The position numbers and the translations under genes are program-made. Shown here piece by piece: positions 14,881-21,689 of a DNA stretch of 21,830 bases; position 1 is the first letter of the stretch, and each line of letters opens with the position of its first letter. Under the pieces are notes generated by a model that was not told where the DNA came from, searched no databases, and worked only from the letters and a program-made list of their open reading frames with translations. Origin of the DNA: Deltaproteobacteria bacterium ADurb.Bin026. GTDB lineage: Bacteria > Desulfobacterota > Syntrophorhabdia > Syntrophorhabdales > Syntrophorhabdaceae. The DNA is taken from NCBI GenBank assembly GCA_002071245.1, contig MWEV01000177.1, forward strand, positions 1 to 21,830. Reading direction: 5' to 3'.

Positions 14881-16725
14881 ATGGCAGATGCAAAGAAGTT
14901 TCCTTTCGCAGGCGAAGTGGCAATACCGCCGGAGCTCACGGGTTGGGAGGAGATGTATGCTCCCCAGCGTCTATTCAGCAAAGACAGAGAAGATTGGGAG
15001 AAGCGGCACTTCTGGTATCAGGATAAGATCCATGCGCCTGAGCCACTGTATCCACTCGACGACATTTTTCAGGAGGCCTGGCAGATCGCCCTTTCCCAGT
15101 TCACCACAAGGGTCTTCTGTATCCCTCCGGCGCAGGGCGTTGCCCAGAGGATTTTGGGCTGTTACATGTATATCGCTGCGGTTGAGCCGCCGCCGCCCGA
15201 GATCATAGGGGAGAAGGCGGAGAAGTTCGAGAAAAGGGTCCCGTACGCATTTCAGAATTATGACATGCTGTGGGAAAAGTGGCTCGATAAATTCCAGGCC
15301 CTTGGCGAACAAATGGAAGCCATCAAGATAGTCAAAGAGTTTGACAAATATGTCCCTGATGAGGATGTTTTCCCGGTACCGAAAGGGTATACACAGGCCT
15401 ATGAGCTTATCGAGGCGTTCAACAACCTGATAAACATGATATTCAAGGCGTGGCAGTGGCACTTTGAGTACCTGAACCTTGCCTATCTTGGATACCTGAT
15501 GTTTGTGGATACGGCCAAGAAGCTGTTCCCTGGCATAAAAGAGAGCACAATCGGCAAGATGGTTGCAGGGGCGGAGGTCTCCATGTTCCGTCCGGAGGAG
15601 GAGTTGTGTAGACTGAGCAGGCTTGCCATCGCACAGAGGCCTGTCAGTGATATCCTAAAAAAGAATATCCCAGCAGAAGAGAAGATCAAGGAATTGAAGG
15701 CCATCGATGCAGGCAGGGTATGGCTTGAAGAGATGACAAGAATCGAAAATCCATGGTTCCATGTATCCTGCGGCAGCGGCTGGTTCCACTATGAAGGAAG
15801 CTGGATAAACAAGATGGATGTACCCTTCAGCTACATGAAGAGCTACGTCGAAAGGCTTGAAAAAGGTGAGAGTATAGAGCGCTCACTTACAGCTATATCA
15901 GAGGAGAGGGACAGGATAGTTGGCGAATATAGGAAGCTCATCAAATCAGATGATGACAGGAAATCCTTCGATGATGCCTACAATGTGGTAAGGACCATAT
16001 ACAGGTATGCAGAAGATCACCTGTTCTGGGTTGAGCACTGGCTCCACACGACATGGTTCGAAAAGGTAAGGGGATTCGGCAGTTTATTGACCAAATACGG
16101 AGTGATTGCGAAGACGGACGATATATTTCTTTTCAACAGATTCGAGGTCCCGATGCTGATCGAAGACCTTGTGACCGCATGGGCACTGGGTGAAGGTGTG
16201 CCGACAAGGGGCAAATTCTGGCAGGAGAAGGCTGCAAAGAGAGAGGAGATACTCGAAGCAGCAAGGAAATGGATGGCCGTGCCTGCCCTTGGAGTACCGC
16301 CTGAAGAAATGGTTGAGCCTTTTACCGTCATGCTCTGGGGCATCACCTCCGAACAGGTTGGTGAATGGCTGAAAGGCGGAACAGAAGGCGGAGATGTAAA
16401 TGAGATAAAGGGTTTCGCATCATCGGCAGGAGTTGCAGAAGGCCCTGCAAGGGTGCTGAAACTGATGGAAGATGTAGTGAAGCTGCAGCCGGGCGAGATT
16501 ATGGTAGCGCCGTGCACCAACCCCTCATGGGCGCCGGTCTTTACAAAGATCAAGGCCGCTGTTACAGATATCGGTGGTCTTACATCCCATGCTGCGATCG
16601 TTTCGAGGGAATACGGTCTGCCTTCGGTCACAGGTACGGGTATTGCCACAGCAGTTATCAAGACAGGCGATATCATCAAGGTTGACGGAAGCACTGGTGT
16701 CGTAACGATAGTAAAGAAGGCTTAA
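14881..16725 (+). CDS. Phenylphosphate synthase-like subunit 1 (PEP synthase mobile-domain protein)
   Basis: 614 residues, about 70 kDa, matching subunit 1 of Thauera phenylphosphate synthase. The C-terminal part (about 505-614) is the phosphohistidine swivelling domain of PEP synthase and pyruvate phosphate dikinase: GGLTSHAAIVSREYGLPSV with H570 as the phospho-carrier. The rest (about 20-500) is rich in Trp and Tyr, lacks a PEP-synthase TIM barrel as far as I can see, and likely binds the phenolic acceptor. The histidine would take a phosphoryl group from ATP bound by the next gene product and pass it to phenol, catechol or a cresol, giving an aryl phosphate and AMP plus phosphate. The start has a GGGGG ribosome binding site. 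Substrate identity is inference. Confidence 0.85.
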   Translation: MADAKKFPFAGEVAIPPELTGWEEMYAPQRLFSKDREDWEKRHFWYQDKIHAPEPLYPLDDIFQEAWQIALSQFTTRVFCIPPAQGVAQRILGCYMYIAAVEPPPPEIIGEKAEKFEKRVPYAFQNYDMLWEKWLDKFQALGEQMEAIKIVKEFDKYVPDEDVFPVPKGYTQAYELIEAFNNLINMIFKAWQWHFEYLNLAYLGYLMFVDTAKKLFPGIKESTIGKMVAGAEVSMFRPEEELCRLSRLAIAQRPVSDILKKNIPAEEKIKELKAIDAGRVWLEEMTRIENPWFHVSCGSGWFHYEGSWINKMDVPFSYMKSYVERLEKGESIERSLTAISEERDRIVGEYRKLIKSDDDRKSFDDAYNVVRTIYRYAEDHLFWVEHWLHTTWFEKVRGFGSLLTKYGVIAKTDDIFLFNRFEVPMLIEDLVTAWALGEGVPTRGKFWQEKAAKREEILEAARKWMAVPALGVPPEEMVEPFTVMLWGITSEQVGEWLKGGTEGGDVNEIKGFASSAGVAEGPARVLKLMEDVVKLQPGEIMVAPCTNPSWAPVFTKIKAAVTDIGGLTSHAAIVSREYGLPSVTGTGIATAVIKTGDIIKVDGSTGVVTIVKKA

Positions 16726-16741
16726 AGTTATAACGAAACAG

Positions 16742-16787
16742 GCCGGGGGCAGGATATTTCAAAAGCTCCCGGCACTTTTTGAAATAT
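16742..16787 (+). promoter_or_regulatory. Overlapping hairpins between the two kinase subunit genes (attenuator-like)
   Basis: Stem 1 pairs GCCGGGGGC (16742-16750) with GCTCCCGGC (16765-16773), nine pairs including one G-T, and is followed by ACTTTTT. Stem 2 pairs ATATTTCAAAA (16754-16764) with TTTTGAAATAT (16777-16787), eleven perfect pairs. The left arm of stem 2 lies in the loop of stem 1 and its right arm just beyond, so the two interlock. They are either alternative folds (terminator against antiterminator) or a strained pseudoknot. Either could set the ratio of the two subunits. Confidence 0.6.
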
Positions 16788-16804
16788 TAAAAGGGGGAAT
16801 TATT

Positions 16805-17878
16805 ATGGCAGAACAATGGATATTCTGGTTAAAGGAGGTTGGCCAGGAACACAACAATATTGTAGGAAAGAAATGTGCGAATCTCGGTGAGCTGACAAAA
16901 GCAGGCTTCAATGTGCCGCCAGGTTTTGCTCTGGGGGTAGAAGCCTACAAACGGTTTATGCAGGAAACAGAGGTTACGGACCGTTTGATGGAGTTCCTGA
17001 GTACCTTCTCCGCTGACCCGAATAATGTTGCAGATACTTTGAAATACGAGGAAGCATCGAAGCAGATGAGAAGTATCACCGAATCGATAAAGATGCCTCC
17101 CGATATGGAAAAGACAATCAAGGATTACTATAAGGAATTATGCCGTATTGCAGGACGCGAAAATATTTATGTTGCAACACGATCGGCAGGTCCTGTTAGC
17201 CATCCAGGACAATATGAGACATATCTGAATGTATCGGGCGCAGACGATGTTGTATTGAATGTGACACGCGTATGGTCAAGCACCTTCAATCCCCGCTCGA
17301 TTATCGCAAGGGCACGGCTTAACCTTCCCCTCAATTATGACCCCATCGGCGTTGCTGTGTTGACCATGGTTGACGCAAAGGCAGCCGGTGTGCTGTTTAC
17401 CGTCAACCCGGTCAATGGTGATGAGTCAAAAGTGGCCATAGAGGGCAGCTTCGGATTTGGAGAGGCGGTTGTGTCCGGCAATGTAACTCCCGACAGGTAC
17501 CTTGTTGACAAGATAACCTATGAGATAGAAGAAAGGGTGGTATCTGATAAGGGAGCCGAGTTTGTATATAATCCTGAAACCAAAGATATGGAATACAAAG
17601 AATTGCCGCCGGATCAGAAAAAACTTCCATGTCTTGAAGATAAAGAGATACTTGAATTGGCAAAGCTTGCGCGTAAGGTGGAGGATCATTTCGGGTGTCC
17701 ACAGGACGTAGAGTGGTCTATATCGAGGAGCCTGCCATTCCCGCAAAGCATCTTTTTGGTTCAGGCGCGTCCCGAGAGCGTTTGGGGCAAGAAGAAGAAA
17801 GAGTCTGTACTCGGGAAAAAGAGCGGTATGGAGCTTTTGTTCGAGAGGGCCACGACGCCTATAAAGGTCAAGCTATAA
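16805..17878 (+). CDS. Phenylphosphate synthase-like subunit 2 (PEP synthase ATP-grasp domain)
   Basis: 357 residues, about 40 kDa, equal in size to subunit 2 of phenylphosphate synthase. It is the N-terminal nucleotide-binding part of PEP synthase alone: VGKKCANLGELTKAGFNVPP (20-39), ATRSAGPVSHPGQYETYLNV (124-143), DAKAAGVLFTVNP (190-202), GFGEAVVSGNVTPDRY (217-232), and PQDVEWSI with FLVQARPES near the end. It would bind ATP and phosphorylate the histidine of subunit 1. The loop around RSAG is shorter than the RSSATAED stretch of true PEP synthase, in keeping with a different partner. The third, CBS-domain subunit of the Thauera enzyme is not found here. Expression may be tuned by the interlocking hairpins just upstream. 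Confidence 0.87.
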   Translation: MAEQWIFWLKEVGQEHNNIVGKKCANLGELTKAGFNVPPGFALGVEAYKRFMQETEVTDRLMEFLSTFSADPNNVADTLKYEEASKQMRSITESIKMPPDMEKTIKDYYKELCRIAGRENIYVATRSAGPVSHPGQYETYLNVSGADDVVLNVTRVWSSTFNPRSIIARARLNLPLNYDPIGVAVLTMVDAKAAGVLFTVNPVNGDESKVAIEGSFGFGEAVVSGNVTPDRYLVDKITYEIEERVVSDKGAEFVYNPETKDMEYKELPPDQKKLPCLEDKEILELAKLARKVEDHFGCPQDVEWSISRSLPFPQSIFLVQARPESVWGKKKKESVLGKKSGMELLFERATTPIKVKL

Positions 17879-17926
17879 AAGAGAATATACGGGCTTTGAT
17901 AAGAACAATCCAGCCAGAGCATAGAT

Positions 17927-19156
17927 ATGAAGCATAGACTTCTTGTGATAGCAACACTGGACACAAAGGGGCGCGAGGCAAAGTTTGTAAAGGATTGCGC
18001 GAAGAAGAACGGGATCGAAGCGCTGCTGATGGATGTAGGAACCCACGGCAAGCCTCTTATAAAACCGGACATTTCGAGTGCTGATGTTGCAGGAGTTGCC
18101 GGACACGATCTTTGTAAGATAAAGCTCAGAAACGACCGTGCTGTGTCAGTAAAGGCAGTCCAGGAAGGTGGAACGATTATGGCAAACAGCCTCCTGAAAG
18201 ATGGCAGGATAGGTGGTGTCCTGGGGATGGGCGGCGGAACCGGCACGGCCATTGTTACCCACATAATGCGTTCCCTTCCTTTTGGTCTGCCAAAAGTAGT
18301 TGTCTCCACCGTGGCTTCACGTGATATTAGGGAATATATAGGCACAAAAGATATAGTTATGTTCCATTCCGTTGCCGACATACTCGGCCAGAATGAGTTC
18401 ATGCGCCACATCATCGGCCAGGCGACTTATGCCGTATGTGGCATGATGGCTAAAGGAAGCAAAATAAAAAAAGGAAGGCCGATGGTAGGGGTCACTGCCT
18501 ACGGGATAAGCTCTGCCTGCGCCATGAATGCCGAACCCCTCCTCGAAGAGAGAGGGTATGACATGATAGGTTTCCATGCGAACGGTGTTGGCGGCATGGC
18601 TATGGAGGAGATGATAGAGCAAGGACTGATAGTTGGTGTTCTCGATTTTACGCCGCATGAACTGGCTGATGAAATGTTTGGAGGATACTGCAGGGGCATA
18701 GGCCAGGCGCGATTCGAAACAGCCGGCAGGGTGGGCGTACCACTTCTTTTTGCGCCCGGCGGCCTTGACAACGCCGTATTCAGCCCTTTTTATCCTATGC
18801 CGGAGGTCCTTAAAGGGCGGAGGTCACATTCCCATGATATAAGGTTTTGCGTCCGTATGGAGCGTGGGGAGATGAAAAAATTCGCACACATTATCGGGGA
18901 GAAATTAAGTCGATCAAAGGGCCCTGCACATGTTCTTATCCCGAAGCAGGGCTGGTCGGAAGCGGATAGATCCGGCATGAGACTGCATGATCCGGATGTG
19001 AATCAAGTTTTTGTTGATGAGCTTAAAAGGATAGTAGGCAGTAGCATACCCGTCGAGGAGATGGATGCACACATAAGCGACCCTGTTTTTGCGCGGCGTG
19101 CGGTTGACATCCTAGATAATATGATCCATTTGCAGGGGCGGGATATTCATTCATAG
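17927..19156 (+). CDS. UPF0261 / Tm-1-like ATP-binding domain protein, copy 2
   Basis: 409 residues and clearly a paralog of the protein at 9634-10860: the same ATLDTKG (9-15), a glycine loop GMGGGTGT (100-107), MRSLPFGLPK against MRALPFGVPK, AYAVCGM against AYAVCAM, and the C-terminal VLIPKQGWSEAD with LHDP...VFVDELK. The two copies differ widely elsewhere, so they are not a recent duplication. It follows the kinase-like pair by 48 bases and precedes the cofactor genes. The ribosome binding site is weak (CAGAG), so translation may rely on coupling. The function is unknown; two copies could form a hetero-oligomer or act on successive intermediates, which is speculation. Confidence 0.85.
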   Translation: MKHRLLVIATLDTKGREAKFVKDCAKKNGIEALLMDVGTHGKPLIKPDISSADVAGVAGHDLCKIKLRNDRAVSVKAVQEGGTIMANSLLKDGRIGGVLGMGGGTGTAIVTHIMRSLPFGLPKVVVSTVASRDIREYIGTKDIVMFHSVADILGQNEFMRHIIGQATYAVCGMMAKGSKIKKGRPMVGVTAYGISSACAMNAEPLLEERGYDMIGFHANGVGGMAMEEMIEQGLIVGVLDFTPHELADEMFGGYCRGIGQARFETAGRVGVPLLFAPGGLDNAVFSPFYPMPEVLKGRRSHSHDIRFCVRMERGEMKKFAHIIGEKLSRSKGPAHVLIPKQGWSEADRSGMRLHDPDVNQVFVDELKRIVGSSIPVEEMDAHISDPVFARRAVDILDNMIHLQGRDIHS

Positions 19157-19162
19157 GAGGGG

Positions 19163-19563
19163 GTGATCCCTTAAAGACGATATTTGAAGCAACAGAAAGG
19201 AAGGGCAGATTCACCGTGTGTGCCCAGGTGAATGTCTTGGGGGATGATCTCCTGGTCATTTTATGGGGGGGGGAGGAACACATCGGCGCGGTGGGCATGG
19301 CGCAACCCAGGCCGAGTCTCTCCGACCCATCCAGGATAGGCGCTACATCTTCTGTCTTTACTTATGTGGGCCACAAGGAAGATGTTGTCGTAAAGATGAT
19401 GTCTGAAGGGATTGCCGGGGGGTTGAACAGGAAGGTGGTTGTTGTTGCCGGGATACACTGGGATGGCATCACCACGGAAGGCATAGAGATCATAATGAGA
19501 CTTTGCGGAAATATTCTGAAGAAGATTGTCAAGGAGGGTAGAAAGTGGAAAAAAGAATCATAG
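19163..19563 (+). CDS. LpdD-like prenyl-FMN chaperone domain protein (start uncertain)
   Basis: The frame is open from 19120 to the stop at 19561-19563. The body matches the LpdD/gallate-decarboxylase small-subunit family as I know it: VILWGGEEHIGAVGMAQPRP, SATSSVFTYVGHKE-like TSSVFTYVGHKEDVVVKMM, and LNRKVVVVAGIHWDGITTEG. Such proteins assist UbiD enzymes with prenyl-FMN. The first standard in-frame start is GTG 19216 (115 residues), but convincing family sequence (KTIFEATERKGRFTV) begins upstream at 19174 with no ATG, GTG or TTG. A good ribosome binding site (AGGAGGGGG) precedes GTG 19163, which is one base out of frame and stops after three codons. A one-base loss in the CCC at 19168-19170 would explain this. 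The start given is that restored one. It overlaps ubiX by 19 bases. Confidence 0.72.
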
Positions 19564-20144
19564 TGGGTATAACAGGCGCTACAGGTGTCATTTATGGTGT
19601 AAGGCTACTGGAAGTGCTGAAAGAAATGGAGTTCGAAACACACCTGATCTTTTCCGATGCCGCAAAAAAGAATATATCCATTGAAACAGACCTCTCCGTC
19701 AGTGGTGTGGAGGAACTTGCATACAAAGTCCACGACGTGAAAGACATGGCGGCGTCCATATCAAGCGGTTCTTTCAAGACTTATGGAATGGTAATTGTAC
19801 CCTGTACCATAAAGACCCTCTCAGGGGTTGCCCATTCATACAACGACAACCTCATGGTCAGGGCCGCCGATGTGGTTCTCAAGGAGAGGAGGAGGCTGAT
19901 TCTCGTGGTAAGGGAAACGCCATTTCATAAGGGGCATCTTGAACTGATGATGAAAGTGGCGGATCTGGGTGCTGTTATCCTTCCCCCGATACCGGCGTTT
20001 TATCACGCCCCCAGGACGATTGAAGACATCATTGATCACACAATAGGGAAGATACTCGATTTTATGGACATAGAACATTCACTGTTTAAAAGGTGGAACG
20101 GCATCCCCGAGGAAAAAGAGAAGTTGCTTGCGGTGAGTCGGTGA
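19545..20144 (+). CDS. ubiX: UbiX flavin prenyltransferase
   Basis: 199 residues, normal for the family. It makes prenylated FMN from FMN and dimethylallyl phosphate, the cofactor needed by the UbiD enzyme of this cluster. Motifs: the flavin-binding start IIVGITGATG (5-14), SISSGSFKT (71-79), CTIKTLSGVAHSYNDNL (87-103), KERRRLILVVRETP (113-126) and PPIPAFY (147-153). The start is GTG 19545 with GGAGGG upstream, inside the end of the LpdD-like gene, so the two are probably translationally coupled. Pairing of an LpdD-like gene with ubiX is the arrangement of non-oxidative hydroxyarylate decarboxylase operons. Confidence 0.95.
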   Translation: MEKRIIVGITGATGVIYGVRLLEVLKEMEFETHLIFSDAAKKNISIETDLSVSGVEELAYKVHDVKDMAASISSGSFKTYGMVIVPCTIKTLSGVAHSYNDNLMVRAADVVLKERRRLILVVRETPFHKGHLELMMKVADLGAVILPPIPAFYHAPRTIEDIIDHTIGKILDFMDIEHSLFKRWNGIPEEKEKLLAVSR

Positions 20145-20197
20145 GGGATGTGCCATATGAATGATGGGTGTGATTACCCACAAAAAAAGGGGAGGTG

Positions 20198-20227
20198 ATG
20201 ATTTCAATCCAGTTAAAGGCAACATGA
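20198..20227 (+). other. Possible 9-codon leader ORF before the outer-membrane gene
   Basis: GGGGAGG at 20189-20195 is a strong ribosome binding site, but the ATG it would serve (20198) opens only a nine-codon frame (MISIQLKAT) ending at TGA 20225-20227. A small hairpin TGGGT/ACCCA (20165-20180) precedes it. The remaining gap to the next gene holds an A-run and a GGGGG ribosome binding site. It could be a degenerate start or a short leader. Confidence 0.25.
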
Positions 20228-20270
20228 CGTTACAAAGGTCCGATGATTATTAAAAAAAAAGGGGGTATGT

Positions 20271-21239
20271 ATGAAAAAAAGACTGTTTATCGGGAAGGGA
20301 TGTTTTGTGGCGCTGATTGTTCTTTTCAGCGCATTTATGCTCACCGTTTCCGCGGAGAGGGTCGGGGCGGTGGAGGGTGGTCTGGGCCACTATCCACATG
20401 GGGTTGAGGATTTTATGGTTGGGGCACTGCCTCCTCCCGGCTCTTATTACATCAATTATTTCCTTTTCTACAACATCACCGACTATGAAGATCTCAGGGC
20501 TCCCAACGGCACGAGTCTGAAAGATGTACCAGCCCACGGCAAACCAAGTGTGAAGGGATATGCCCTTGTTAACGCCATGCGATATGTTTTTGTGGCCAAG
20601 AACAAGATATTCGGCGGGGATCCTTTTCTCCATGTAATCCAGCCTGTTGCGTACATTCACAAAGAGGCGAAGTCGAATGTAGGGGATCTCGTGACCGATA
20701 CCAAGAAGGGCCTTATGGATACGTCAGTTGCCGCGGGGATCGGGTGGCATTTCAGTAAAAAATTCCACCTCGTAGGCGGCCTGGAGATCTTTATGCCCAC
20801 GGGGGCATACGACGTGGATGATGCCGCCAATCCAGGGAACAACTACTGGACGTTTATGCCAGTGGCGGCCCTGTCATATTTGAGCGACAGTGGTTTTGAG
20901 GCGTCGGCAAAACTTATGTACAACATCAACACAACGAATACCCATACAGGGTACAGGTCGGGCCAGGAATTTCATGCCGATTACACTTTAGGCTATCATT
21001 TCATGAAGAACTGGGCCGCAGGCGTGAACGGGTATTATTACTACCAGACGACGAACGACAGCATCAGGAACGAAGCCGTTAATTTCGACGGAAACAAGGG
21101 CAGAAATTTCGCCATCGGTCCTGCGCTCCATTACAACTACAAAAATATGTTCTTCAAGTTAAAATACCAGTGGGAGACAGCGACAAAGAACATGGTTGAA
21201 GGACAGAGGGCTTGGTTTACGTTCATATACGCCTTCTGA
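20271..21239 (+). CDS. Outer-membrane transporter-like protein, 'MetA-pathway of phenol degradation' family
   Basis: 322 residues. A signal peptide is clear: MKKRLFIGKG, a hydrophobic core CFVALIVLFSAFMLTVSA (11-28) and a probable cut near 28 or 33. The mature part shows alternating aromatic strands (SYYINYFLFYNITDY, NGYYYYQTTN) and ends in an aromatic residue (AWFTFIYAF), the usual signal for outer-membrane barrel assembly. The overall pattern, with FMPTGAYD and WTFMPVAALSYLSD, matches the putative phenol meta-pathway family (Phenol_MetA_deg), whose members occur in aromatic catabolic clusters and are thought to admit hydrophobic substrates. It ends the cluster and is followed by a strong terminator. 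The transported compound is not known. Confidence 0.85.
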   Translation: MKKRLFIGKGCFVALIVLFSAFMLTVSAERVGAVEGGLGHYPHGVEDFMVGALPPPGSYYINYFLFYNITDYEDLRAPNGTSLKDVPAHGKPSVKGYALVNAMRYVFVAKNKIFGGDPFLHVIQPVAYIHKEAKSNVGDLVTDTKKGLMDTSVAAGIGWHFSKKFHLVGGLEIFMPTGAYDVDDAANPGNNYWTFMPVAALSYLSDSGFEASAKLMYNINTTNTHTGYRSGQEFHADYTLGYHFMKNWAAGVNGYYYYQTTNDSIRNEAVNFDGNKGRNFAIGPALHYNYKNMFFKLKYQWETATKNMVEGQRAWFTFIYAF

Positions 21240-21261
21240 TTATCTGTTAATGAGCGTCTGG

Positions 21262-21300
21262 GCCGCCCCGTGCTTATAAACACGGGGCGGCTTTTCTTTT
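21262..21300 (+). terminator. Strong rho-independent terminator
   Basis: GCCGCCCCGTG (21262-21272) pairs perfectly with CACGGGGCGGC (21281-21291), an 11-bp GC-rich stem with an 8-base loop, followed by TTTTCTTTT. It lies 22 bases after the outer-membrane gene stop and marks the end of the aromatic cluster transcript. Confidence 0.95.
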
Positions 21301-21365
21301 AAAAAGGCAAGGCGTAACGATCTTTTTGGGTTCGCCAACAACAAAACCAGCACATAAATAAAATC

Positions 21366-21644
21366 AGAAAGCGGTATGTCTACTTCTGGGCTGACGGCAT
21401 CTACTTCAATGTTAGATTAGAAGACCCTGAAAATAAAAAGCAATGCTTCATCATTATCATAGGTGCATTAGAAGACGGCACCAAGGAGCTGGTTGCTGTC
21501 CTTGACGGATATAGAGAGAGCAAGCTGTCATGGATGGAACTGCTGTCTGGTCTCAAACAAAGAGGTCTTGAAGAAGGCCCATTACTTGCCATAGGCGATG
21601 GAGGTCTTGGTTTTTGGGCAGCTATGAGTGAAATATATCATTAG
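21366..21644 (+). pseudogene. Remnant of an IS256-family (mutator-type) transposase
   Basis: The frame is open from 21318, and recognisable family sequence runs from about 21366: KRYVYFWADGIYFNVRLED, CFIIIIGALEDGTKELVAV, DGYRESKLSWMELLSGLKQR and LLAIGDGGLGFWAAMSEIY, then a stop at 21642-21644. It contains the first catalytic Asp (WADG) and the second (GDG) of the DDE set. The third acidic residue and the whole C-terminal part, including the usual CWVHK region, are missing, as is the N-terminal DNA-binding part. No start codon or terminal inverted repeats were found, so this is a dead fragment of about 90 codons out of roughly 400. Confidence 0.85.
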
Positions 21645-21689
21645 AAGAGCAAAATTAATTTTAAAATAAAAGCAGATGTATATTTCTTT

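Noticed and set aside
16742..16787. Stable H-type pseudoknot or known riboswitch
   Set aside because: Stems of 9 and 11 bp with 3-base connecting loops are sterically unlikely to coexist, and no known riboswitch core was recognised; alternative folds are preferred.
14881..17878. Ordinary PEP synthase or pyruvate phosphate dikinase split in two by a frameshift
   Set aside because: The order is reversed (mobile His domain gene first, ATP domain gene second), each has its own ribosome binding site, and the PEP-binding barrel is not evident.
19265..19273. Run of nine G residues suspected to cause a frameshift in the LpdD-like gene
   Set aside because: The frame across it gives the expected WGG-EE-HIG sequence, so no indel is needed here.
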